Source of the DNA: an uncultured Anaerolineaceae bacterium
GTDB taxonomy: Bacteria > Chloroflexota > Anaerolineae > Anaerolineales > Anaerolineaceae
Reading direction: 5' to 3'
Length of the DNA stretch: 64,000 bases
NCBI GenBank assembly: GCA_927443345.1
Contig: CAKMKJ010000018.1
Location: 1-64,000 of the forward strand
This document shows positions 42,980-52,029 of the stretch, piece by piece. Both the position numbers and the translations under genes were made by a program. The notes under the pieces are model-generated. The model was given only the letters and a program-made list of their open reading frames with translations, searched no databases and was not told the DNA's origin. Each line of letters opens with the position of its first letter. Position 1 is the first letter of the stretch.

Positions 42980-44311
42980 ATGACAAAAATCACTTTCATC
43001 GGCGCGGGCAGTCTGGAGTTTACCTTCGAACTTGTACGCGATATTCTTAGTTTCCCATTACTTGAAGATGCCACAATTTCGTTGATGGACATCAATGCTG
43101 ACCGTCTTGAATCATCCAAACAGGCGGTTGAAAAGTTGATCGATACTGGTAGCCGCCCAGCCAGAGTGGTAGCGACGCTGGATCGCGTGGAAGCGCTAAA
43201 AGATGCCGACGTGGTTATGACCACAATCCTGGCAGGTAGCACCGAAGTATGGCGCCATGATATCGAAATTCCGCAAAAATTTGGGGTAGACATCAATGTC
43301 GGTGATACGCGTGGACCCGCGGGAATATTCCGTTTTCTACGTACACTTCCACCTATGTTGGATATTGTACGCGATATGGAGAAATATTGTCCTAATGCCT
43401 TATTGCTCAACTACACCAATCCCATGGCCATGCTGTGCGCCGCGCTCCAAAGACTAACATTTATACCGGTCACTGGTCTGTGCCATTCAGTTCAGGGCAC
43501 GGCGGCGATGTTGGCCGGTTGGATTGGTGCACCACTCAATGAAATTGATTATCTTTGTGCAGGCATCAATCATCAAGCTTGGTACCTTGAATATAAATGG
43601 AACGGAAAAGATGCCTATCCCTTGATTCATAAGGCGATCACCGAACGGACTGAAGTTTATAATGAGGAAATCGTTCGTAATGAGATGTACCTTGCATTAG
43701 GCAAATATGTTACTGAATCAAGTGGGCACAACTCGGAATATAACTGGTGGTTCCGAAAACGCCCAGATCTAATCAAAAAATATTGTCAAAATGGAACGGG
43801 ATGGAATCCAGGCGAACATGGTTTCATTTTGAACTTTTATCAAGATGCCGAAGTTACATGGAAAGAGACTGTTAAGAAACGCTTGGATGAACCATTGACT
43901 TCAGAAGATCTACAACGTGGACCTGAATATGCCGCGTATATCATCAACGCATTACGCGGTGGCGATATGTTCAAGTTTAATGGCAATGTACCCAACACTA
44001 ATTTGATTACGAACTTACCTCACGGAGCTTGTGTGGAAGTACCCGTTCTTGTGGATAGGACTGGCTTGCATCCTTTTTATGTTGGCGCACTCCCTCCTGA
44101 GTGTGCCATGTTGACACAACTCAGCTCGGGTATTGAAGAAATGGCAATTACTGCTTCTCTCACAGGCGACCCGATGATGATCTACCGAGCCATTTGCTAC
44201 GATCCGCTGACTGCGGCCGTTTTATCCTTGGCGGAAATCAAGCAGATGACCAATGAATTATTTGCACAGCATAAAGATTACCTGCCGCAGTTCAAGTTTC
44301 ATCAGGTATAA
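42980..44311 (+). CDS. GH4 family alpha-galactosidase-like enzyme
   Basis: A 443-residue NAD- and Mn-dependent glycosidase of the MelA type. Rossmann motif [11 protein letters not shown], then [20 protein letters not shown], the metal ligands in LNYTNPMAM and GLCHSVQG (Cys and His), and [13 protein letters not shown], all as in alpha-galactosidases. GGAAGGA precedes the ATG. With the GH36 gene and the lipoprotein it forms the alpha-galactoside operon. Confidence 0.9.
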   Translation: MTKITFIGAGSLEFTFELVRDILSFPLLEDATISLMDINADRLESSKQAVEKLIDTGSRPARVVATLDRVEALKDADVVMTTILAGSTEVWRHDIEIPQKFGVDINVGDTRGPAGIFRFLRTLPPMLDIVRDMEKYCPNALLLNYTNPMAMLCAALQRLTFIPVTGLCHSVQGTAAMLAGWIGAPLNEIDYLCAGINHQAWYLEYKWNGKDAYPLIHKAITERTEVYNEEIVRNEMYLALGKYVTESSGHNSEYNWWFRKRPDLIKKYCQNGTGWNPGEHGFILNFYQDAEVTWKETVKKRLDEPLTSEDLQRGPEYAAYIINALRGGDMFKFNGNVPNTNLITNLPHGACVEVPVLVDRTGLHPFYVGALPPECAMLTQLSSGIEEMAITASLTGDPMMIYRAICYDPLTAAVLSLAEIKQMTNELFAQHKDYLPQFKFHQV

Positions 44312-44577
44312 CTCGAAATACTGTAAGTACCTTTTATTCCTGAGTAATGATAGCAATAGGTTGACGTCAATTTGAGGCAGACACACTCAAGAAGCGTTGT
44401 TTTCTTCATCGTTGAAAAGGGCAAAGTAGAAACGCTCCTGGGGTCAATCTCGCAGCCAGTAAAAGGTGTCTATTCGCTTCCAAATTTGTCTATCATATCT
44501 GCCAATTTACTTCATATCCCAAAGGCAATATCGTAGCGATATAAGACAATTTAGACTTCACTTGTGGAATATAGATT

Positions 44578-45600
44578 ATTTCATATTTGAAAATAACAAA
44601 GGATAAAAATGTCAAACGCATGGATGTTTTGAGCCAGCTCGCCGGGCGAATTCACAGTTCTTAGACGCGTCAATGTTTCCGTGCCCACGTTGAAAAGATA
44701 CAAGTAGCCAGACGGTACAATGTAGTATAACTGCCTGCTGTTGTGAATTTTTGCCATGGCTGTCACAAAATCATTGTCATCAAAGATAAACAGGCATTGT
44801 TCAAGGGGCAGAGTTGAGTATCCCCCGGTATTTACAACCAGACGCAACATGGGGGAATCGGCAAAAGAAGTGTAGACGCGCTTGTAACTGGCAGGATGAT
44901 TATTATGCCGGGCTATGTTGCGACCCAAAAGCCGTGCAGCATCAGGATTGGTAAAGATGAAGGGTTTTTGGGTGACGAGAACATAAATTACAATCTGACC
45001 GATGGGATTCCAAAAACCGATTACCTGATTATTTTTTCGGGGATAATATCGATTGCTACAGAACCCTAGTTAGAGATCAAAACGCCGTCCGGGTCGCTGG
45101 CGCTTAAGTCGCGTCAGATATCGGTGGCTTCATGGAATTCAAAAAAGTTACATCCGCTTATTTTGGGATAAATTGCGATAATATCATGAAAGCCCTGTGT
45201 TTCCATATACATTTTGGGTTCATTTCGATGATGCGGGTATGTCCTTTGGGTACTTCCTCTCCCGGTTTTTGTTTGTCTACTGGCTGTTGCTTCGAAGGGT
45301 GGTGAGAAATTTCTGCTCCCCGGTAGCCGGATGAAAGCGCACTACGGCCACATCCTGAACTCCAGCGGCTTGGCTGCCGATACCAATATAGATGCTACCA
45401 ACTTGGTCCACACCGACTGCATTCCAGAACCAAGCTTCTTCGAAGTGCGGCTTGTTAGGGTAGAGGATTTTGAAGGAAATTATTTGAAAGTTGCCAAGTT
45501 TTCCACTGTAGGCTCGGTGGTGGACACGGCAACAGCCGGGGTTTGTGGTTGTGAAACTGACGGCGTCGAGTAGGCCGACAAGAATAAAATGAACAATATG
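44578..45600 (-). pseudogene. Decayed beta-propeller-like gene
   Basis: Minus-strand coding fragments can be read but are broken by stops and frameshifts. Readable pieces include a 115-codon stretch (44581-44928, with FIFDDNDFVTAMAKIH and YYIVPSGYLYLFN) and, near 45290-45540, AVGVDQVGSIYIGIGSQ. The repeated W/Y-G-x-LY-x-F pattern suggests a beta-propeller protein. It lies downstream of the transporter operon and may once have been part of it. Confidence 0.6.
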
Positions 45601-45666
45601 ACTAGATAACTAAATCTTCGTAAAGTTGGGTTCCAGTTTTAAAGTGTGTTGCGAAGTTTAATCAAC

Positions 45667-45882
45667 TTAAAGGATGCGGAGTTCTTCAAGAGTAACACGA
45701 TGCTGTATCCAGCGATATTTTTTGCGCAAGTCCATGTACATGCCAGCAATATGATCTGCTGTGCCATGGTAAGAGCAGCGGATGCAGTAGTACTCATCGC
45801 CGTCTTTTAGCAGGGTCACATCATTTTCACGTGCAAAACATACTGGGCAGCGCATTACTTTGCGGAGTTTAATTTCAGCCAT
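45667..45882 (-). CDS. Small zinc-ribbon protein
   Basis: A 71-residue protein with two CxxC knuckles (MRCPVCFAREND and YYCIRCSYHG) forming a zinc ribbon, followed by a helical tail. Its 5' end overlaps the preceding gene by 28 bases in another frame. It is the last intact gene of the transporter operon. Role unknown; possibly regulatory. Confidence 0.75.
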   Translation of the reverse strand: MAEIKLRKVMRCPVCFARENDVTLLKDGDEYYCIRCSYHGTADHIAGMYMDLRKKYRWIQHRVTLEELRIL

Positions 45883-47609
45883 GTAGAAGTTTCCTTTCCC
45901 AGACTCAGGTTGTAATCAAGTACCAGGGTGTAATAGGGGGAAAATAATAATCCTTCGAGCACATAACCGCTTTGTGCAGGCGTTATGGCTTCGAGCGCCA
46001 TCGAACTAGTAATTTGCGGAATGACCGCTGTTACTGTTTGGGCGTGGTCGCTGCATAGTTTGCGGCGGCCGTAAGCATACTCCAGCCTCTGGGGTTGATC
46101 GCCATCCACAGAAAGGGTGATACCGCGCATATCTTGCGGATATTCAGTAACACCGTAACAGCCTTTGAGGTATTCCTGCGCTGTCAGGGTGGCGGATGGA
46201 TCAGAGACGTTCAGTAATCGGCGAGTAATTTGAATCGCACCACCGCCCGTAAAGAGGTATTCCGTCTCGACGGAGATTTCCAGCCCGTCCGAAAAAGACA
46301 TTTTCGCAGGGGTGAGTATCAGCTGTGTGCCAGTTTCATCACGTTTTACATTGGAAACGCGAGTTTTGCAGGTGCATAGATCCAGCGTTTCGTCCTTGTG
46401 TGTGACCAACAGTGTGGTGCGGGCGCCATCGATAAAATGATGGGCTGCGCCAGTGCGATAAATGGATTGGATGAGGTAGGGATATGAACCAACCATCAAA
46501 TCCTTTTGGTCGGAGCCAGTTGCTACAGGCGTTTTACCAATGTATGGGCGCAAGTCACCGATCGAGCCGCCCTGGTTGGTATCTACCAGCACACGCATGG
46601 TTGGATCGAGATACCAGAAGTAATGCTTTTTGGAACCATAGAGCACTTCTTTGGCAAGATAGACTTCAGGTGTGGCGATAGGCCAGTTCTGGCGGTACCA
46701 ATCGGCAAACTCACTCATATACATATCGGTTAGATTACCCTGCTTTTGCAGTTTGGCCAGGTATTCAAGCAAGTCACGATATAGTTTTTGCGAAACTTCA
46801 TTGGGGTCCTGGATGGTGGGATGCCCTGCCAGCCAGCCAGCCGAAACAAAAACGTTGTAATAACTGAAGCCATGGTTGAATTCTTCTTGAAAGCGATACA
46901 AGTCGCACAGGTTGTAATCGTAAGGATGGTCGTAGCCTATATTGGCGAGACCGCGCTGAGCATTGGCGGGGTGGCTGGCAAAGAAATCATTGCGACCTTC
47001 GTATGAAAGAGATAGATCACGCGATAGGTGGGGTACCCCGATAATGCCGGTCCAATCAGCTTCATTCTCGGCAGGTCGCAGGGTGTGGGTCTTAGCCGGG
47101 TACCATGGTCCCCAGGGCATACCTTCATTAAAAAGATACCAAGAATTGTTGCATCCATGAAAGACCTTGACACCTTCTTCAAAACATCCCGCCACCGCAA
47201 TTTTGACTGATGGGCAAATTTCATGCAGTATCTTCTGGCAGGTGGAATCCAGGTGATAGGATGCCACCGACTGCGGATCATGCCCGAAGGTCCTGCGGAA
47301 ATAGTCTACGCCTAGTTGGATGATGAAGCGTTTTTCTTCATTATTATACAGCCAGAGAAATTCCGATGGCCCGCCGATTTTTTCGCGGAACTCGGGGGAG
47401 TCGTAACCAAGGGAAAGCGAGAGGCCAATTTCATCGCCGTATTGTTCATGAAAATTCTTGACATCGGCGACAATCGCCGGGTCCTGCATGGCGTCGATCT
47501 GTACCATGAGGGTCACTTTGAGACCCAGTTCATGAGCATATCTTTGCTGCAGTAGGATAAGGGGATACTCGTTTCCGGGGAAGACTCGATGAATCAGGTT
47601 GAGATGCAT
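45855..47609 (-). CDS. Putative carbohydrate-active enzyme of unknown family
   Basis: A 584-residue cytoplasmic protein encoded behind sugar permeases. The first 300 residues look like a (beta/alpha)-barrel related to polysaccharide-deacetylase/GH57-like folds (opening LNLIHRVFPGNEYPLILLQQRYAHELGLKVTLMVQID, later YYNVFVSAGWLAGHP); the last 200 are beta-rich. No catalytic motif can be named with confidence. Context suggests that it acts on the imported oligosaccharide. Confidence 0.6.
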   Translation of the reverse strand: MHLNLIHRVFPGNEYPLILLQQRYAHELGLKVTLMVQIDAMQDPAIVADVKNFHEQYGDEIGLSLSLGYDSPEFREKIGGPSEFLWLYNNEEKRFIIQLGVDYFRRTFGHDPQSVASYHLDSTCQKILHEICPSVKIAVAGCFEEGVKVFHGCNNSWYLFNEGMPWGPWYPAKTHTLRPAENEADWTGIIGVPHLSRDLSLSYEGRNDFFASHPANAQRGLANIGYDHPYDYNLCDLYRFQEEFNHGFSYYNVFVSAGWLAGHPTIQDPNEVSQKLYRDLLEYLAKLQKQGNLTDMYMSEFADWYRQNWPIATPEVYLAKEVLYGSKKHYFWYLDPTMRVLVDTNQGGSIGDLRPYIGKTPVATGSDQKDLMVGSYPYLIQSIYRTGAAHHFIDGARTTLLVTHKDETLDLCTCKTRVSNVKRDETGTQLILTPAKMSFSDGLEISVETEYLFTGGGAIQITRRLLNVSDPSATLTAQEYLKGCYGVTEYPQDMRGITLSVDGDQPQRLEYAYGRRKLCSDHAQTVTAVIPQITSSMALEAITPAQSGYVLEGLLFSPYYTLVLDYNLSLGKETSTWLKLNSAK

Positions 47610-47675
47610 GATAGGTACGGCCTTTATATTTTTTATGAAAGCTGTCGTTGAATGAGGAATTTAGCAGCCAAGGAT

Positions 47676-48524
47676 TTACCCTTTCATACCAGTGGTAAGG
47701 ATACCTTGAACAATCTGTTTTTGCATGATCAAGTAAAGTATAACCAACGGCAATGCATAAACCACAATTCCTGCAAACGTTTGTGTAAGAAATGGACGTC
47801 CCATAGGATTCTTAAAAGCCGTTGCAAGCAGCATAGCAAGAGTTTCATTTTTATCTGTCAAGAAAAGGGCTTGACTGAACCAATCACCCCACACTGAGGA
47901 GAAAGAAAAAAGAAATGTAATAGCTAATGGAGCGGCAGAATTTGGTAAATAAATTCGAAGAAAAGTGCTAAATGGGTTAGCACCATCAATTTCTGCAGCA
48001 TCATCCAACTCCTTGGGAAAGCTGGTATAAAACTGGCGAAAAAGAATTATCATGTAAGCCGAACCACCTAATCCCCATAAAAGCCAAAGTAGACGGTTAT
48101 CAATCAACCCTATTTTTGAATACAAGACAAATTGAGGAATGATTGTGATGCTATATGGGATCAACATCGTAGCAAATAACAGAGAGAGGAAAAAACTACG
48201 CCCGGGAGCATTAATACGGGCAAAAGCATAACCACCAAATGCGCTAATAATTACATTCGGAACCGCAAAAATAATTGAGAGGGTAAATGAATTAATTGCG
48301 GCTTTAACAATTCCTATGCGTGGGTCAATCCATAATTGGATATAGTTGTTCCATTGGAGAGTTTTTGGAAGCCAAATAATTGGCCAACGAGTTAACTCTG
48401 TTTCAAGTTTAAGTGAACTGATGATTAACCAAACCACAGGAAAAATAAAAATAATTGCAAACACCAATGTCACTAAGAAGGTCAATGGATGGCTTGTATT
48501 ACGCCGGAATTTGTTGGTTTTCAT
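47676..48524 (-). CDS. Carbohydrate ABC transporter permease (MalG type)
   Basis: A 282-residue inner-membrane protein with six membrane segments. The ATPase-contact EAA loop is recognisable as ELDDAAEIDGANPFSTFLRIYLP. It pairs with the permease encoded directly before it; stop and start codons abut (TAGATG) with AGGAG upstream. Belongs to the CUT1 group that imports oligosaccharides. Confidence 0.93.
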   Translation of the reverse strand: MKTNKFRRNTSHPLTFLVTLVFAIIFIFPVVWLIISSLKLETELTRWPIIWLPKTLQWNNYIQLWIDPRIGIVKAAINSFTLSIIFAVPNVIISAFGGYAFARINAPGRSFFLSLLFATMLIPYSITIIPQFVLYSKIGLIDNRLLWLLWGLGGSAYMIILFRQFYTSFPKELDDAAEIDGANPFSTFLRIYLPNSAAPLAITFLFSFSSVWGDWFSQALFLTDKNETLAMLLATAFKNPMGRPFLTQTFAGIVVYALPLVILYLIMQKQIVQGILTTGMKG

Positions 48525-49529
48525 CTATTTATCTCCTGGTTTGCTATCTGGATCAACTTCGTAATATACCCACTTTTTACTCATTCTGATAAGGAAAAAT
48601 GTTAGTATTAAAATGAAAACAAACATAATCCATAGCAAGGCGCTGCCATAACCAAAACGTAAACGGTTAAAAGATTCTTGATAAACATGAACCATAAATA
48701 AATAATTATCACGCACAGGTATGGTGCTAATCGACATGCTACCACTTCCACCAGCTCCAGGAGTCAATAAAATTGGAGTGACAAGAGTCTGCAACCCACC
48801 AATGATCGCAAGCACACTTTGATACATAATTAACGGAGAAATCATAGGCATAGTAATGTTCCGAAATATTTGGAGACCATTTGCACCATCCACAGCGGCT
48901 GCATCGCGCAATTCAGAAGGTATGCCCTGTATCCCTGCCATGTAGATGATCATAGCACCTCCAAGACTTCCCCATGCTGTAAAAATGATGAGTGATAAAA
49001 AGGCTTGTTTCGTAAGCCATGGAATATGTATGCCAGGGACAATTAAGTCCAAAATGGCATTTAGAACTCCAACATTGTTATCCAGCAGGGAGCGAAAAAC
49101 CCATATTGAGGCAACCAAAGGCAACATCGCAGGTAAATAAAACAAAACTCGAAAAACAGTCCTCCCACGAATATTTCCAGTGAGTAAGCTAGCAATGCTG
49201 AGTGAAAGCGCTGTGCTAATGAAGACGCTGAGTAGAGTAAAAACTATTGTGCGATTTAGGGCTAACCATGCGTCGCCACTGCTAAAAAAATCACGAAAAA
49301 CTTCAGTATAGTTTTCCAATCCAATAAATTTGAGGGAATTGAAGTTTCCACCAGTAAAATTCGAAAAAGACATTAACAAACCAACAATAACCGGTGCAAG
49401 AATAAAAGCCAAAAATCCGAAAATCCAGGGAGCAATAAAAAGATAAAACCATCTGGTTTTTCTCCAATTCCGCTTACCCATTCTGAAAAATTTAATTTTC
49501 TTTTCGGATGTAACAAGATTGTTAATCAT
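48525..49529 (-). CDS. Carbohydrate ABC transporter permease (MalF type)
   Basis: A 334-residue CUT1 permease with six to seven membrane segments. The EAA motif is SELRDAAAVDGANGLQIFRNITMP. The N-terminal basic stretch (RKTRWFYLFIAPW) is typical. AGGAG precedes the ATG. No ATP-binding subunit gene is found in the operon, so an MsmK-like ATPase encoded elsewhere is presumably shared. Confidence 0.93.
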   Translation of the reverse strand: MINNLVTSEKKIKFFRMGKRNWRKTRWFYLFIAPWIFGFLAFILAPVIVGLLMSFSNFTGGNFNSLKFIGLENYTEVFRDFFSSGDAWLALNRTIVFTLLSVFISTALSLSIASLLTGNIRGRTVFRVLFYLPAMLPLVASIWVFRSLLDNNVGVLNAILDLIVPGIHIPWLTKQAFLSLIIFTAWGSLGGAMIIYMAGIQGIPSELRDAAAVDGANGLQIFRNITMPMISPLIMYQSVLAIIGGLQTLVTPILLTPGAGGSGSMSISTIPVRDNYLFMVHVYQESFNRLRFGYGSALLWIMFVFILILTFFLIRMSKKWVYYEVDPDSKPGDK

Positions 49530-49555
49530 TAAAACTCCTATTTCGACCGCACATT

Positions 49556-49592
49556 ACTTCCCTGCCACTGGATGTAGCGGTGGCAGGGAAGT
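49556..49592 (-). terminator. Hairpin between binding-protein and permease genes
   Basis: ACTTCCCTGCCAC / GTGGCAGGGAAGT form a perfect 13-bp stem with an 11-base loop. It lacks a T-run. Such structures often stabilise the upstream message so that binding protein is made in excess of permease. Confidence 0.7.
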
Positions 49593-49609
49593 AAATACTA
49601 GAACACTTG

Positions 49610-50977
49610 TTACTTCTGTGCTATACCATCATCAATAGCTTTGTTGACTTCGGTATCCAGATTGGAAATAGCTTCCTCAATGGAGATTTCACCATTGATA
49701 TACTGTTCCACCTGGGTGTACCAAATATTATTAAAAGTTTGGGTAGAAAAATAAGGATTGATCCGACGTGCGGTTGTATCGACATTTTCGAGTTCCCAAT
49801 TTACGGTATCCAACCACTGTTGTTGCCATTCAGTAGGAGCTTCCATGTAGACAAACTGAGACTTGAGAGAGGGCACACCCCATCCAGATGTAGCACGATC
49901 GATAGCGGGCTGGCCGGCCATGTAATATTCAAACAATTTCCAGGCTTCATCCGGATGTTGCGTGGTAGCTGAAATCATCCAGCCTGCACCACCAGCACTG
50001 GTATTGAAAACTTTTTCGCCACCCCAGCTTAATGCGGGGTACATGACAAAATCGCTCGGTTTTTCAACGCCTTCATCAGCAGAACCAGCATATTCAGCGT
50101 TACACCAGTAACCCATGACGATTGAAGCAGCCGCGCCACTCTGGAGGTCAGGTACACCCCAGTCAGGTGAAGGATTGAGAGGTCCAAAAGTATAACCATC
50201 CTTTGCCATATTTGCAGCCCATGTCAGATATTCGACGACAACCGGGTTGTCTTTAATGATGGCTTGGGAGAAATCTTCAGAGTACAGGTCTCCGCCGCTT
50301 TCTCTCGCAACATTTTGAACATCAACATCACTACCGAAGCCCTCAGAGCCTGCGGTTACCAAGCGGGAACCGTCCCAAACCGTCATCAATTTTGCCCATT
50401 CACCTGCTTGTTTGTAAGTAATGATGGAATTCAGTGGTGGCAGCTGGATGCCTGCTTTTTCAGCCATCCTCTTGTTAATGATGAAAGCTGAATCGGGAGA
50501 CCAATCTTTTAACATGCCATATCTGACATCATTATAGACGAAATATGAGTTTGCCGGCACCAAATCGTCCACTTTAAGTACAGTACTGTTGTTGAAGTAA
50601 GAGCTCAAATCCATGAGCCAACCACGCTGTACAAACAGTGGCACATCGGAACCACTAGCGCGGATAATATCAGGGGCAGTGCCGGCGGCAACCAAAGCTG
50701 CCAGTTTGGTTTGATCTGGATCAATGCGTTCAATAGTGATAGTGGGGTTTAATGCCGTATAAGCGGCTATTTGTTCGTTTGTGAATTCCTCTTCCCATGC
50801 CGCCACAACCAAAGTAATGGGCTTGGCTGATGTTGCGTCAACAGGCTCAGATGTTGCGTCAGCAGGCTCAGATGTTGTGTCTACAGACGCTGGTGTCGGA
50901 GTAGGTGTAGCACAACCTGATAGAACCAGTGTTAACAATACAAGAACGGTTAGTGCTTGTAACAGTTTTGCTTTCAT
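49610..50977 (-). CDS. Sugar ABC transporter substrate-binding lipoprotein
   Basis: A 455-residue extracytoplasmic binding protein (family 1, CUT1). The signal peptide ends in LVLSGC, followed by a Thr/Pro/Ser tether. The mature domain has the expected ERIDPDQTKLAALVAAGTAPDI and late PALSWGGEKVFNTSAGGAGWMIS segments. Three 21-base tandem repeats code for part of the tether. GAGGAG precedes the ATG. Preceded by a receiver-like gene in the same operon. Confidence 0.93.
   Translation of the reverse strand: MKAKLLQALTVLVLLTLVLSGCATPTPTPASVDTTSEPADATSEPVDATSAKPITLVVAAWEEEFTNEQIAAYTALNPTITIERIDPDQTKLAALVAAGTAPDIIRASGSDVPLFVQRGWLMDLSSYFNNSTVLKVDDLVPANSYFVYNDVRYGMLKDWSPDSAFIINKRMAEKAGIQLPPLNSIITYKQAGEWAKLMTVWDGSRLVTAGSEGFGSDVDVQNVARESGGDLYSEDFSQAIIKDNPVVVEYLTWAANMAKDGYTFGPLNPSPDWGVPDLQSGAAASIVMGYWCNAEYAGSADEGVEKPSDFVMYPALSWGGEKVFNTSAGGAGWMISATTQHPDEAWKLFEYYMAGQPAIDRATSGWGVPSLKSQFVYMEAPTEWQQQWLDTVNWELENVDTTARRINPYFSTQTFNNIWYTQVEQYINGEISIEEAISNLDTEVNKAIDDGIAQK
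50829..50891 (-). repeat. Three 21-base tandem repeats in the lipoprotein tether
   Basis: Three consecutive 21-base units, each beginning GATGTTG on the plus strand, encode repeated TSEPxDA-like heptapeptides after the lipobox. Copies 1 and 2 differ at a single base; copy 3 is more diverged. Confidence 0.85.
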
Positions 50978-51038
50978 TTTCTTCTCCTCTTTACTTATTT
51001 TGGTTGTTTCGATAGAAAACAGGTTGGAATGGAATAAT

Positions 51039-51428
51039 TTAATTTGCTTGAATTACCTCCTTCATGGGTGTGAACTGCAATACATCCCGAATCAAGAGCG
51101 ATAGTACAGTTGGAAGTACTGGTTTCACCAAACAAGCTGCCATTTCGATTTTTAAATCTTCATCAGATATTTCCCGGGTACTGGATAGAATCAAAGGGAT
51201 GTTATAAGTCTGTGTAATTGATTTAATCCAGTTTAGTAACTCCAACTTGTCAAAACCAATGCCCTCTGGTTCCAGTACAATCACATTTATGTCATGGAGA
51301 CTGAGAATCTGTTGGGCTTCTTTTACATTTACACAAGAATAGACATCAAATACGGGCTCAAGCTCACGCTGATACATTTCACAGGTGGCGATATCTTTTT
51401 CAATAATTACTACACATGGACGTTTCAC
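51039..51428 (-). CDS. Receiver-like protein with Asp-to-Glu change
   Basis: A 129-residue response-regulator receiver domain without an output domain, starting with GTG at 51428. The alpha/beta layout is clear (VVIIEKDIATCEMYQREL, LLILSS-like strand, ACLVKP with the conserved Lys). The phospho-acceptor Asp expected after the third strand is Glu53 (VIVLEPEG), which may mimic phosphorylation. As the first gene of the transporter operon it may modulate the large hybrid regulator. Confidence 0.75.
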   Translation of the reverse strand: MKRPCVVIIEKDIATCEMYQRELEPVFDVYSCVNVKEAQQILSLHDINVIVLEPEGIGFDKLELLNWIKSITQTYNIPLILSSTREISDEDLKIEMAACLVKPVLPTVLSLLIRDVLQFTPMKEVIQAN

Positions 51429-51482
51429 AGAAATAATTTATCCTATAAGTTTTGCTTTTTGCTTATAACACACTACAATAAC

Positions 51483-51540
51483 TTTATAATCTAAAAAATA
51501 CTTCCTGTCTCGGACAAAAAGGCGACCCTTTCGCACAATT
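51483..51540 (-). promoter_or_regulatory. Regulon promoter B (21-bp direct repeats)
   Basis: On the minus strand, box 1 (51540-51526) is AATTGTGCGAAAGGG and box 2 (51519-51505) is TTTTGTCCGAGACAG, starting 21 bp apart. A -10 box TATAAA (51488-51483) follows after exactly 16 bases. It drives the receiver/ABC-transporter operon. Box 2 differs from that of promoter A by one base. Confidence 0.75.
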
Positions 51541-51828
51541 GGAAGGTTCAATCTGGGGTAGCTGGATGAGCCTCTTTATTTGCAAAGTTAGCTTTGATAT
51601 CTACTAATGCATTGGTAGTTCAATCTACCGTACCCGATTGGGTGGCGTTTTGCACGCTCGACAATGATCAATTCGTCAATACAAAACCTGGTTAACATAG
51701 AGCAATTATGTTCGCCGGGGAGCAGATAATTTATTCTTGCATTGGCTTAACAAAAACGAGACAATTGAGAAAATAACAACAATTAACCATAGAAAAACAT
51801 CCAGGTGAATTAATCGCTTCAATCATCC
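51541..51828. other. Divergent intergenic region
   Basis: Nearly 300 bases between the two divergent regulon promoters with no supported gene or RNA. It may hold additional regulator sites, but none as clear as those listed. Confidence 0.4.
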
Positions 51829-51886
51829 TATTGTCCGAAAAAACCACCTTTTTTTCTGGGACAAACATCTCTTGTTCGTTTATAAA
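51829..51886 (+). promoter_or_regulatory. Regulon promoter C (21-bp direct repeats)
   Basis: TATTGTCCGAAAAAA (51829-51843) and TTTTTTCTGGGACAA (51850-51864) start 21 bp apart, each matching the box TTTTRTCCGAGACAG at 11 or so of 15 positions. TATAAA (51881-51886) follows after exactly 16 bases, as in promoter B. It drives the ADP-ribosylglycohydrolase gene. Confidence 0.7.
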
Positions 51887-52029
51887 AGATAAGAGGGCTC
51901 CATCAATGCCTGTGGAAGTGAAAGACCTTTTGGAAAATCAAGGAAAGTAAAAAAACGATTTGTATTTTTGATTCTTCAATAGGAAGACCGCGCCCTTTAT
52001 GAGAACTAACTTAAAAGGAATGATATTCT

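Noticed and set aside
45331-45573. An 80-codon plus-strand frame
   Set aside because: The opposite strand reads as decayed beta-propeller sequence, which explains the open frame.
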